Source: Actinomycetes bacterium
GTDB lineage: Bacteria; Actinomycetota; Acidimicrobiia; Acidimicrobiales; RAAP-2
NCBI GenBank assembly: GCA_021820665.1
Contig: JAKADK010000006.1
Coordinates: forward strand, 1 to 64,000
Direction of reading: 5' to 3'
Length of the DNA: 64,000 bases
Shown here: positions 1 to 8,470 of the stretch, one piece after another
How the letters are laid out: each line of letters opens with the position of its first letter
Position numbering within the stretch: the first letter of the stretch is position 1
Notes under the pieces: model-generated
The model's input: the letters and a program-made list of their open reading frames with translations, nothing else
Database searches by the model: none
Told to the model about the DNA's origin: nothing
Translations under genes and position numbers: made by a program

Positions 1-177
1 GGCACCACGGCCACCACAGCGGGGGCCGGAACCTGTGGGAGCGGACGGGAGCGGACGGAGCTCCCCCCGCGGGCGGACCCGGCCGGTGTCGCGCCGGCGC
101 GTCGGGGGCGGTCTGCTCGGGCGGCGGGACGGGCGTCGTCGGGCACCCGGTCGGGCCGCCCCGCCGGTACCGGCCTC

Positions 178-2778
178 GTGAGCGGTGCGGCGCGGCGGGA
201 CGGGCCCCTGGACGCGGCGCGGCTCCGGGCGGCCTTCATCGACTTCTTCGTGGCCAAGGGCCACGTGGCCGTCCCCTCGGCGAGCCTGATCCCCCACGAC
301 CCCTCGGTGCTGTTCACCATCGCCGGGATGGTGCCGTTCAAGCCCTACTTCGTCGGCGAGGAAGCGGCGCCGTGGAAGCGGGCGACCACGGTGCAAAAGT
401 GCTTCCGGACCGTCGACATCGAGATCGTGGGCACGACCGCCAGGCACTGCACCTTCTTCGAGATGCTGGGCAACTTCAGCTTCGGCGACTACTTCAAGTC
501 GGAGGCCATCCCCTTCGCCTGGGAGCTCGTGACCGAGGTGCTCGGCATCGACCCCGACCGGCTGTGGGTGACCGTGCACGAGAGCGACGACGACGCCGAG
601 GAGATCTGGGCCGACGCCATCGGTGTCGAGCGTCGTCGCATCCAGCGCATGGGTGAGGACAACTTCTGGAAGATGGGGGAGACCGGTCCGTGCGGGCCGT
701 CGTCGGAGATCTACTTCGACAAGGGCGCGGCCTTCGGTGAGGACGGCGGCCCGGCCCACGGCGGCGCCGACCGCTTCGTTGAGCTGTGGAACCTGGTGTT
801 CATGCAGTACAACCGGCATGCCGACGGCTCCACCGAGGACCTGCCGCGGCCGAGCATCGACACCGGTGCCGGTCTCGAGCGCATCCTCCCCATCCTCCAG
901 GGGGTGGACTCGATCTTCGAGACGGACCTCTTCGTCCCGATGATCGAGGCGGCCCAGACGGTGACGGGAGCGGTGGCCGGCCGGGACGTGCAGGTCGACA
1001 CCGACCTCCGAGTGCTCGCCGACCACGGGCGGGCGATGGCGATGCTGGTCTCCGACGGCGTGCTCCCCGCCAACGACGGCAGGGGCTACGTGCTCCGCCG
1101 GATCGTGCGCCGGGCGGTGCGCCGGGCCAGGCAGCTCGGGGTCTCGGGCGTGGTGACTCCGGCACTGGTCGACGCGGCGGCGGCCGTGCTCGGCGGCGCC
1201 TACCCGGCGCTCGTCGAGGGAAAGGGCTTCGTGACCGACGTGCTGGTGCGGGAGGAGGAGGGGTTCCTGCGGACCCTCGCCACGGGTTCGGCCCTGCTCG
1301 ACGAGGCCCTGGCTGCCGGCGGCGGTACCATCTCGGGGGAGGCGGCCTTCCGGCTCCACGACACGTTCGGGTTCCCCGTGGAGCTGACGAGGGAGATCGC
1401 GGCGGAGTCCGGCGTCGGCGTCGACATGGCCGGCTTCGAGGTCGCCATGGAGCACCAGCGCGCCCAGGCCCGGGCGGCGGCGCGGGTGGCCCGACCGACC
1501 GGAGGCGACGAGACCTACCGGTCGATCCTGGACGCCGAGGGCCGGACCATCTTCGTGGGGAGCTCCCCCGACCGGTATGCGGTGCCGGCTCGGGTGGTGG
1601 CCGTGGTGCCCATGGCCGACCACCCCGACCGGGTCGAGGTCTTCCTCGACCAGACGCCCTTCTACGCCGAAGGAGGCGGGCAGGTCGGGGACACCGGAAC
1701 GATCGTGACCGAGACCGGGGTGGCCACGGTGGTGGACACCGTGCCCGCGCTTCCGGGGCTCTCGGCCCACCGGGCCACCGTGGCCGGCGAGGTGCACGCC
1801 GGCCAGGACGCGCTGGCCACCGTGGATGCGGTCCGCCGGGAAGCACTCCGACGCAACCATACCGGGACCCACCTCCTCCACGCCGCCCTGCGCACGGTCC
1901 TCGGGGACCACGTCCGCCAGCAGGGGTCCCTCGTGGCCCCCGACCGGCTGCGGTTCGACTTCAGCCACCCCGGAGGGGTTCGTCCCGAAGAGCTGGAGGC
2001 GGTGACCGAGCTCGCCAATGCCGACGTGCTGACCGACGAGCGCGTCACCGTGACCGAGACGTCCAAGGCCGAGGCCGAGGCGATGGGCGCCCTCGCCTTC
2101 TTCGGGGACAAGTACGGTGACCGGGTCCGGGTGGTGCGGGCGGGGTCCCACTCCATCGAGCTGTGCGGTGGCACCCACGTCGACGCCCTGGGGATGATCG
2201 GCCCCATCGTGGTGGTCTCGGAGTCCTCCATCGGCTCGAACACCCGGCGGATCGAGGCGGTGACCGGCCGGGGCGCGCTCGACTATCTCCAGTCGCGCCA
2301 GGCCGTCTTGGACGAGGCGGCAGCGCTGTTGCGCACCGAGCCGGAGCACCTGCCCGAGGCGATCGAGCGCCTCCTCGCCCGCCAGCGGGTGGCGGAGAAG
2401 GACCTGGAGTCGCTCCGGGCCCGCGAGCTGCGCGAAGAGGCTAGGCGGCTCGTCGGCGAGGCGGTCGGCGGGGTGGTCGTGGCGCGACGTGACGGGCTGT
2501 CCGCTGACGGGTTGCGGGCGATGGCGACAGAGGCGTGCCGCGCCGGTCACCTCCGGGCCGTCATCCTGGCAGGGAGCCCGGACGGGCAGCGGGCAGCGGT
2601 TGCCGTGGCGGCCGACGGGTCCGGTGCCGAGCATGCCGGAGACCTGGTGAAGCGGCTCGCCCCCCTCATTGGCGGGGGTGGGGGTGGCTCGAAGGAGGCG
2701 GCGGTGGCTGGCGGCAAGGATCCCTCCGGGCTCGACGCCGTGCTCGGCGACGCACGGCGCGCCCTGCACGGTGGGTGA
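178..2778 (+). CDS. alaS: Alanyl-tRNA synthetase
   Basis: Charges tRNA-Ala with alanine in the cytoplasm. The 866-residue protein has the usual class II order: an N-terminal catalytic core (TIAGMVPFKP, FFEMLGNFSFGDYF, TGPCGPSSEIYF), a tRNA-recognition region, an editing domain with the zinc ligands HTGTH and CGGTH, and a C-terminal glycine-rich tail ending in the DHHA1 region. Length is normal for the family. The GTG at 178 gives the expected N-terminus; there is no clear Shine-Dalgarno. The 177 bases upstream hold no gene I can support. The ruvX start lies inside its last codons, so alaS heads the tightly packed alaS-ruvX-mltG-aroE run that is common in actinobacteria. Confidence 0.97.
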   Translation: MSGAARRDGPLDAARLRAAFIDFFVAKGHVAVPSASLIPHDPSVLFTIAGMVPFKPYFVGEEAAPWKRATTVQKCFRTVDIEIVGTTARHCTFFEMLGNFSFGDYFKSEAIPFAWELVTEVLGIDPDRLWVTVHESDDDAEEIWADAIGVERRRIQRMGEDNFWKMGETGPCGPSSEIYFDKGAAFGEDGGPAHGGADRFVELWNLVFMQYNRHADGSTEDLPRPSIDTGAGLERILPILQGVDSIFETDLFVPMIEAAQTVTGAVAGRDVQVDTDLRVLADHGRAMAMLVSDGVLPANDGRGYVLRRIVRRAVRRARQLGVSGVVTPALVDAAAAVLGGAYPALVEGKGFVTDVLVREEEGFLRTLATGSALLDEALAAGGGTISGEAAFRLHDTFGFPVELTREIAAESGVGVDMAGFEVAMEHQRAQARAAARVARPTGGDETYRSILDAEGRTIFVGSSPDRYAVPARVVAVVPMADHPDRVEVFLDQTPFYAEGGGQVGDTGTIVTETGVATVVDTVPALPGLSAHRATVAGEVHAGQDALATVDAVRREALRRNHTGTHLLHAALRTVLGDHVRQQGSLVAPDRLRFDFSHPGGVRPEELEAVTELANADVLTDERVTVTETSKAEAEAMGALAFFGDKYGDRVRVVRAGSHSIELCGGTHVDALGMIGPIVVVSESSIGSNTRRIEAVTGRGALDYLQSRQAVLDEAAALLRTEPEHLPEAIERLLARQRVAEKDLESLRARELREEARRLVGEAVGGVVVARRDGLSADGLRAMATEACRAGHLRAVILAGSPDGQRAAVAVAADGSGAEHAGDLVKRLAPLIGGGGGGSKEAAVAGGKDPSGLDAVLGDARRALHGG

Positions 2779-3295
2779 CGACGGCGGCAACCGGCAGGAG
2801 CACGCCCTCCCGGTCGGACGCGTGGTCGGTGTGGACCTGGGGCACCACCGGGTCGGCCTGGCGGTCACGGACGCCAGGAGGACGATGGCCGTGCCGCTGG
2901 CCACGCTGATCCAGACGGGAGACCCCCGGCGTGATCGAGAGGCGCTCGTCTCCCGCGTTCGGGAGGAGGAGGCGGTGGCCGTCGTCGTAGGTCTGCCACT
3001 GTCGATGGACGGGAGCCACGGCCCGGCGGCGCGGTGGGCGGCGGCCGAGGCGGCGGCGATCGCCGAGCTCCTGGAGACGGACGGGATCCCCGTGACGCTC
3101 GTCGACGAGCGTCTGACCACCGTGAGCGCTCACGCGGCGCTCCGGCGGGGCGGGATGCCAGGGCGCCGGGGTCGGTCGATCGTCGACCAGACCGCCGCCA
3201 CCGTGCTGCTCCAGGCCTTCGTAGACGGCGGTTCGCAGGTCGACGCCGTCTCGGGCGATCATGCCCGGCATGCCGGTGGGGGCGAGGATGGCTGA
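2771..3295 (+). CDS. ruvX: Holliday-junction resolvase-like protein RuvX (YqgF)
   Basis: RNase H-fold protein of the YqgF/RuvX family, implicated in pre-16S rRNA processing or in resolving Holliday junctions. Family signatures are VVGVDLGHHRVGLAV at the N-terminus (first catalytic Asp), VVGLPLSMDG in the middle, and VDERLTT followed by VDQTAATVLLQ near the C-terminus (later acidic residues). I chose the GTG at 2771, which overlaps the alaS stop by 8 bases and leaves about 15 residues before the first strand; upstream in-frame codons give only low-complexity sequence. It is 174 residues long and is translationally coupled to alaS and mltG. Confidence 0.9.
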   Translation: MGDDGGNRQEHALPVGRVVGVDLGHHRVGLAVTDARRTMAVPLATLIQTGDPRRDREALVSRVREEEAVAVVVGLPLSMDGSHGPAARWAAAEAAAIAELLETDGIPVTLVDERLTTVSAHAALRRGGMPGRRGRSIVDQTAATVLLQAFVDGGSQVDAVSGDHARHAGGGEDG

Positions 3296-4466
3296 GGAGC
3301 CCTCGTCGTGGAGCGGGATCGGATCCCAGGACCACGGCGCGGTCGACGCGCCCGACGGCATCGGACCCGGGCCCCGGCGTCCGGCAGACGAGCCGGACAC
3401 CGGCGTCGGCAGGCCGGTTTGTCCGATGGCGGGCCGGCGGCGCGCCGGCCGCTCCCGGCATCGAGCCCGGTGGCTCCTCCTCGCCGCCGGGCTCCTCCTG
3501 GTCGTCGTCGTCGTCGTCGGCTGGCTGTGGGTCGACGGCCAGGTCCACCCGTCAGGGCCGAGGGGTGCCCAGGTGGTGGTCACGGTGGCGCCGGGAGCGT
3601 CCACGGAGCACACGCTCGACGTGCTCTCGGCCAAGGGTGTCATGGGGAGCCCGCTGGCGTTCCGGTTGTGGACGATCGTCCACGGGTCGGTGGCGATCGA
3701 CGCCGGGACGTACGCCTTCAACCGGAACGACGGGTTCGCCGCCGTCTGGGAGATCTTCAACGGCGGTCCGAACGTCTTCCACCTGGATGTGCGTCCCGGC
3801 CTCACGGTGGCCGAGGTAGCCGGCCAGCTCGGCCTGATGCCGGGGCAGGACGGGGTCGCCTTCGAACGCCTGGCTACGAGCGGCGTCCTGCGGTCCCCCT
3901 ACGAACCGGCGGGATCGAAGAGCCTGGAGGGCCTCCTTGGCACCGGCGTCTACGAGATCCTCCCGGGCGAGACGGACCGGACGCTCCTTGGGCAGATGAT
4001 CGCCCGGTTCGATGCCGAGGCCGCCTCCGCCGGGCTCGCCGCCGGCGCCGCCGCGCTCGGCTACACGCCCTACCAGGTGGTGACCGTGGCCTCGATCGAC
4101 GAGAAAGAGGGGGTCTACGGCCCGAACCTCGGTCCGGTGGCTCGGGTCATCTACAACCGGCTGGCGCGGGGCATGCCCCTCCAGATGGACTCCACAGTGC
4201 TCTACGCCCTCGGACAGGACGGCGGCACCGTGACCCATGCCGACGAAGCGACTCCCTCCCCCTACAACACCTATCTCAACACCGGCCTGACCCCGACACC
4301 GATCTGTTTCCCCTCGACGGCCTCCTTGGCCGCCGCACTGCACCCGCCCGCCGGACAGTGGCTGTACTTCCAGGTCGTCTCGGAGAACGGGACCGAGGCG
4401 TTCGCCGACACGTTCGCCCAACAGCTGGCCAACGAGAAGCTGGCCCAGGAGCGGGGCCTCCCGTGA
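3288..4466 (+). CDS. mltG: Endolytic murein transglycosylase MltG
   Basis: Membrane-anchored lytic transglycosylase that cleaves nascent glycan strands and sets peptidoglycan chain length. The 392-residue protein has a Pro/Gly-rich cytoplasmic leader, a single hydrophobic anchor at about residues 62-80, a LysM-like region (DVRPGLTVAEVAGQL) and the YceG catalytic domain. The family motif reads ASIDEKEGVYG; its last Glu, about residue 274, corresponds to the catalytic Glu of E. coli MltG. RVIYNRL and MDSTVLYALG are further signatures. The ATG at 3288 overlaps the ruvX stop. Together with the SEDS gene downstream it places cell-wall elongation in this cluster. Confidence 0.93.
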   Translation: MAEEPSSWSGIGSQDHGAVDAPDGIGPGPRRPADEPDTGVGRPVCPMAGRRRAGRSRHRARWLLLAAGLLLVVVVVVGWLWVDGQVHPSGPRGAQVVVTVAPGASTEHTLDVLSAKGVMGSPLAFRLWTIVHGSVAIDAGTYAFNRNDGFAAVWEIFNGGPNVFHLDVRPGLTVAEVAGQLGLMPGQDGVAFERLATSGVLRSPYEPAGSKSLEGLLGTGVYEILPGETDRTLLGQMIARFDAEAASAGLAAGAAALGYTPYQVVTVASIDEKEGVYGPNLGPVARVIYNRLARGMPLQMDSTVLYALGQDGGTVTHADEATPSPYNTYLNTGLTPTPICFPSTASLAAALHPPAGQWLYFQVVSENGTEAFADTFAQQLANEKLAQERGLP

Positions 4467-5335
4467 GCGGCGGGCCAGGCGAGCCGGCCTCCTGGATTGG
4501 GCTGTCGGCGGCGACCACCGTGGTCGGGGTGATCGGCCACCCGGTCGCCCACTCGCTCTCCCCGCTCCTCCACAACGCCGCCTTCGAGGCGCTCGGGATC
4601 GACTGGGTGTCGGTTGGGTTCCCGGTCCTCCCCGGGGCGCTGGCCCCGGCGCTGGCCGGGATGCGTGCCCTTGGTGTCCGTGGCCTGTCGGTGACCATGC
4701 CGCACAAGGAAGGCGCCTGGCGGCTCGTGGACCGGCGGACCGCCGTGGCCGACCGCCTGGAGGCGGTCAACTGCGTCACCAACGAGGCCGGCACGCTGAC
4801 GGGGACGAGCACCGACGGGGCCGGGCTGCTCGACGCGCTGGCGACGCGCCTGTCCTTCGACCCCGCCGGGAAGCGATGCCTCGTCGTCGGCGGTGGGGGC
4901 GCGGGGCGGGCGGTCGTCGCCGCCCTGCGAGACGCCGGCGCGGTCGAGATCGTCGTCGTGAACCGGACGCCCTCGGGGGCCGCCCGCGCCGTCGCCCTGG
5001 CGGGTGGGATCGGGCGGCGGGGTGTCCCGGCCGATGCCGACCATGCCGACCTGGTCGTCAACGCCACGCCGATCGGCATGGCCGGGACCACGACCGGGGA
5101 GGCGCCTCCGCTCATCGATGCGGACCGGCTCCACCCGGGCCAGGCGGTCGTCGACCTGGTGTACCACCCCCGCCCGACGGCATGGCTGAAAGCGGCGGGG
5201 GCCCGGGGGGCGGCGACCATGGACGGGTTGGCGATGCTCGTCCACCAGGCGGCCCACCAGCTCGTCCTCTGGACCGGCCAAGAGCCGTCGCTCGAGGCCA
5301 TGTGGCGCGCCCTCGACCGGGCCGAACCGAGGTAG
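4463..5335 (+). CDS. aroE: Shikimate dehydrogenase
   Basis: Reduces 3-dehydroshikimate to shikimate with NADPH in the aromatic amino acid pathway. At 290 residues it has the substrate-binding motif HPVAHSLSPLLHN, the catalytic VTMPHKEGA (Lys), the NADP-binding loop VVGGGGAGRAV with NRT following the second strand, and the closing MDGLAMLVHQ. The GTG at 4463 overlaps the mltG stop (GTGA). The stop codon TAG at 5333-5335 is also the first half of a TAGGAT hexamer in front of the next gene. Confidence 0.94.
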   Translation: MSGGPGEPASWIGLSAATTVVGVIGHPVAHSLSPLLHNAAFEALGIDWVSVGFPVLPGALAPALAGMRALGVRGLSVTMPHKEGAWRLVDRRTAVADRLEAVNCVTNEAGTLTGTSTDGAGLLDALATRLSFDPAGKRCLVVGGGGAGRAVVAALRDAGAVEIVVVNRTPSGAARAVALAGGIGRRGVPADADHADLVVNATPIGMAGTTTGEAPPLIDADRLHPGQAVVDLVYHPRPTAWLKAAGARGAATMDGLAMLVHQAAHQLVLWTGQEPSLEAMWRALDRAEPR

Positions 5336-5356
5336 GATCTGGCCCGGAGCCCCCTG

Positions 5357-6493
5357 GTGAGTTACGCGATCGAGCACAGCATGCGCCCGCCGCGGCGAGC
5401 CGTCCCCCGGTTCGACGTGGTCCTGGTCGGCGCGGCGGGGGCCCTCTCTGCCCTCGGTGTGATCATGGTGTACACGGCCACCAAGGACGCGCTGGCGGCG
5501 GCGGGGGCCGACCCGCGCTCGTACCTCATCCACCAGGCGGTCTTCGTGGTGCTCGGTCTCGGGGTGATGCTCGCCGTGGCGCTGTTCGACTACCGGCAGC
5601 TCGAAGGGGTCTCGACGGTGATGTACGTCGGGATGCTCCTGGCGCTCCTGGCTGTGCTCTCGCCGATCGGGTCACACGCCCTCGGCTCCCAGCGCTGGTT
5701 CTCGCTCGGGATCTTCCAGCTCCAGCCGTCCGAGTTCGCCACACTGGTGCTCGTCATCGCCATCGCCACCTACTGCTCCCGCCGCCCCGAAGGGCTCACG
5801 CTCCGCGACATGGTGCGGCTGCTCCTCCTGACGGGGGTGCCCATGGTCCTCGTCATCAAGCAGCCCGACCTCGGGACCGGCATCGTGCTCGGCGTGATCC
5901 TCGTCGTCATGCTGGCTGGCGCCGGCCTTCCAGGCCGCTACCTCCTGTTCCTGCTGATCGGCACGGCCATCGCCGTGGCGATCGCTCTGCAGGTCGGCCT
6001 GCTCCAGCACTACCAGATCCAGCGTCTCACCAGCTTCATCTCTCCCAACACCGCGTCGCGCAGCGCCACCTACAACGTCGACCAGGCGAAGGCGGCCATC
6101 GGCTCGGGCGGGCTGTTCGGGACGGGGCTGTTCCACGGGATCGCCACCAACCTCTCCTACGTGCCCTCGCAGCAGACCGACTTCATCTTCTCCGCCGTCG
6201 GCGAGCAGCTCGGCTTCGTCGGGTGCAGCATCGTCCTCTTCCTCTACGGCGTCGTGGCGTTCCGCGTGCTCCGGGTGGCACAGCAGGCCAAAGACAACTT
6301 CGGCCGCTACCTGTGCGTCGGGGTGTTCGGCCTCCTCGTGTTCTCCGTGGTCGAGAACGTCGGCATGAACGTGGGGGTCATGCCGGTCGCGGGCATTCCC
6401 CTCCCGTTCCTCTCCTACGGGGGGTCGGCGATCGTCGACTTCTTCGCCGGCATCGGGCTCGTCCTGAGCGTGCACCTGCGGAACACGCGGTGA
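5357..6493 (+). CDS. SEDS-family peptidoglycan glycosyltransferase, RodA-like
   Basis: Polymerises lipid II into glycan strands together with a class B PBP. The 378-residue protein has about ten membrane segments and no long cytoplasmic tails, as in RodA. SEDS signatures are LQPSEFATL, KQPDLGTG, the loop QQTDFIFSAVGEQLGFVG (expected catalytic Asp) and the terminal LPFLSYGGS. The start GTG at 5357 has a GGAG 7 bases upstream. A second SEDS gene ends only about 550 bases further on, in the opposite orientation; I cannot assign RodA versus FtsW with certainty, but the shorter length and the mltG neighbourhood favour elongation. Confidence 0.88.
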   Translation: MSYAIEHSMRPPRRAVPRFDVVLVGAAGALSALGVIMVYTATKDALAAAGADPRSYLIHQAVFVVLGLGVMLAVALFDYRQLEGVSTVMYVGMLLALLAVLSPIGSHALGSQRWFSLGIFQLQPSEFATLVLVIAIATYCSRRPEGLTLRDMVRLLLLTGVPMVLVIKQPDLGTGIVLGVILVVMLAGAGLPGRYLLFLLIGTAIAVAIALQVGLLQHYQIQRLTSFISPNTASRSATYNVDQAKAAIGSGGLFGTGLFHGIATNLSYVPSQQTDFIFSAVGEQLGFVGCSIVLFLYGVVAFRVLRVAQQAKDNFGRYLCVGVFGLLVFSVVENVGMNVGVMPVAGIPLPFLSYGGSAIVDFFAGIGLVLSVHLRNTR

Positions 6494-7038
6494 GCGAGGT
6501 CGGGCCTGCCGACGCATCGAAGGGTGTCCACCCCGACGGCGCCGAAGCCGACGAGCCGCGGTTCGAGGAGGTACCTGGAGCCGACGCGGATCCCCGGAGA
6601 GGCCCTGTCTCCCTCCGCATCGTCGAGGTCGCCTCGGTGTTCGCCGATCTCCCGGGGCAGCGGGGCGTGGTGGTGCTCCAGGAGAGGGACGAGAGCGCCA
6701 GTCGCCAGCTCGCCTTCGCCGTCGGGCTGGCCGACGCATCGGCCCTCGCCCACGCGGTGGCACAGGCCCCGCCGCCCCGCCCCTTCGTCCACGACCTGGT
6801 GGCCCGGGTGACGCGGGCCTTCGACCTGGAGATCACCTCCGTGCGGATCGTCGGGCGCCGGGGCCAGACCTACCATGCCGAACTGGACGTACGAGGATCG
6901 TCGGGTGTCGAGACGTTCCCCTGCCGACCATCGGACGGGCTCGGGCTGGCACTGCGTCAACCGGTCCCGGCGCCGATCCTCGTCGACGAGCGCCTCTTCG
7001 CCGACGGCGACGACGACGACGTGGCATGCTCCCCGTGA
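6490..7038 (+). CDS. DUF151 (bifunctional nuclease domain) protein
   Basis: The 182-residue protein carries a BFN/DUF151 domain over most of its length after an acidic, poorly conserved N-terminal 40 residues. Family marks are the VVVLQERDESRQL-type strand near residues 55-75, the LADASALAHAV helix, and FVHDLVARVTRAFDLEITSVRIV. The family is reported to have nuclease activity in plants and is widespread but poorly understood in bacteria. The GTG start at 6490 overlaps the stop of the SEDS gene (GTGA). It ends in an acidic DGDDDDV stretch, 10 bases from the convergent SEDS gene. Confidence 0.8.
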   Translation: MSEVGPADASKGVHPDGAEADEPRFEEVPGADADPRRGPVSLRIVEVASVFADLPGQRGVVVLQERDESASRQLAFAVGLADASALAHAVAQAPPPRPFVHDLVARVTRAFDLEITSVRIVGRRGQTYHAELDVRGSSGVETFPCRPSDGLGLALRQPVPAPILVDERLFADGDDDDVACSP

Positions 7039-7048
7039 GGAGGGCCGG

Positions 7049-8458
7049 TCAGGTGAGCACCGAGGTCGGGGCCGACGCCGGATCGGGTTCAGTGCCGATG
7101 GTGCGGTGCATCGTCTCGGTCTCGGGACCGGTCCTCCCACCCTCGTCGGAGATGCGCATGAGCAGCGCGATCAGGATGTAGTTCGACAGGAGCGCCGAGC
7201 CACCGTAGGAGACGAACGGGAGGGTGATGCCTGTCTCCGGCACGAGGCGGACGATGCCGCCGATGATGATGAACGCCTGGAGGCCGATGATCACGGTGAG
7301 CCCGGTGGCGGTCAGCTTGGCGAACTGCGAACGAGCTGCCTGGGCGATCCGCATGCCCGCCCCGACGAGGAGGAGGAAGGCGACCACCACCACGGTCGAC
7401 CCCAGGAGCCCCATCTCCTCGCCGATGACGACGAAGATGAAGTCGTCGAGGGCGTTGGGGATCCGCCACGCCTGCCCGAGCCCGAGCCCCACCCCGCCCA
7501 GCCCGCCGCTGCCCAGGGCGAACCAGGACTGGACCAGCTGGTAGCCGCTGGTCTCCGCGTACTTCCACGGGTCGAGCCACGCCTCCACCCGGATGTTGGT
7601 CTGGCGGAAGAGGAAGCCGGCGGCGATGGCGGCCACGGCAAAGCCGACCAGGCCGACGAGGAGGTACATCGACCGCCCGGTCGCCACCCAGAGCATGACG
7701 ACGAACACGGCGAACAGCAGGGCCGCGAACCCGATGTCGTCCTCCAGGCCGATCACGCCGATGGCGAACACCCAGGCCAGGGCGATGGGAATGAGGGGCC
7801 GGGGGTCGACGACCAGGCGGTCGCCGACCCGTGCGGTCGGGATGGACAGCAGCTCGCGGCGCTCGATGAAGTAGGAGGCGAAGAACAGGCACAGCAGGAT
7901 CTCGCCCAGCTCGACCGGTTGGAACTGGAGGCGGCCGATGTGCACCCACAGGCGGGCGCCGCCGATGTCGACCCCGATGCCGGGGACCATGGGCATCACG
8001 AGGAGGCCGATACCGATGGCGAGCAGCAGGTACCGGTAGCGGTCGAGGTCTCGGGATCGCCGTACCACCGTCAGGGTCACGATGTAGGCGGCGACCCCCA
8101 CCGCTGTCCAGATCGCCTGGAGCGAGGCGTAGTTCCCGTGGGTGGCGAGGTCGATCCGGACGATCATGGTGTAGCCGATGCCGTTCAACAAGAAGGCCAG
8201 GGGGAGCACGACGGGATGGGCGTCGGGAACGAGGACCCGGTTGGCGATGTGGGCAGTGGCGGCCAGGAGGAAGAGGACGACGAGGAGGGGGCCGACGTCG
8301 GTGGGGACCTTCGCCGTGCTCCCCAGCACCATCAGGGTGTACATGATGGCGACGATGACCCCGACCCCGACCATGAGGCCCAGCTCGGTCCGGCGGCGGG
8401 GCTTGGGTCCCTTCGGCCGACGGAGCACCTTCGGGGTGCGAAGGGTGGCGAACGCCAT
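7049..8458 (-). CDS. SEDS-family protein, FtsW/RodA type
   Basis: Second SEDS glycosyltransferase of the window, 469 residues, with about twelve hydrophobic segments. Signatures are FQPVELGEILL, LEDDIGFAALL, DDFIFVVIGEEMGLLG and LPFVSYGGSALLSNY. The N-terminal basic tail (LRRPKGPKPRRR) and the longer C-terminus resemble the RodA/FtsW protein that sits next to penicillin-binding proteins in mycobacteria. The ATG at 8458 is preceded by TAGGAT and exactly 6 bases, a leaderless-type promoter whose first three bases are the stop codon of the upstream gene. It is convergent with the DUF151 gene. Confidence 0.85.
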   Translation of the reverse strand: MAFATLRTPKVLRRPKGPKPRRRTELGLMVGVGVIVAIMYTLMVLGSTAKVPTDVGPLLVVLFLLAATAHIANRVLVPDAHPVVLPLAFLLNGIGYTMIVRIDLATHGNYASLQAIWTAVGVAAYIVTLTVVRRSRDLDRYRYLLLAIGIGLLVMPMVPGIGVDIGGARLWVHIGRLQFQPVELGEILLCLFFASYFIERRELLSIPTARVGDRLVVDPRPLIPIALAWVFAIGVIGLEDDIGFAALLFAVFVVMLWVATGRSMYLLVGLVGFAVAAIAAGFLFRQTNIRVEAWLDPWKYAETSGYQLVQSWFALGSGGLGGVGLGLGQAWRIPNALDDFIFVVIGEEMGLLGSTVVVVAFLLLVGAGMRIAQAARSQFAKLTATGLTVIIGLQAFIIIGGIVRLVPETGITLPFVSYGGSALLSNYILIALLMRISDEGGRTGPETETMHRTIGTEPDPASAPTSVLT

Positions 8459-8464
8459 CGACTG

Positions 8465-8470
8465 ATCCTA
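8465..8470 (-). promoter_or_regulatory. -10 hexamer for the FtsW/RodA-type gene
   Basis: TAGGAT on the minus strand followed by 6 bases and ATG (8458), as expected for a leaderless transcript. Its TAG (8470-8468) is also the stop codon of the preceding flippase-like gene. Confidence 0.55.
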
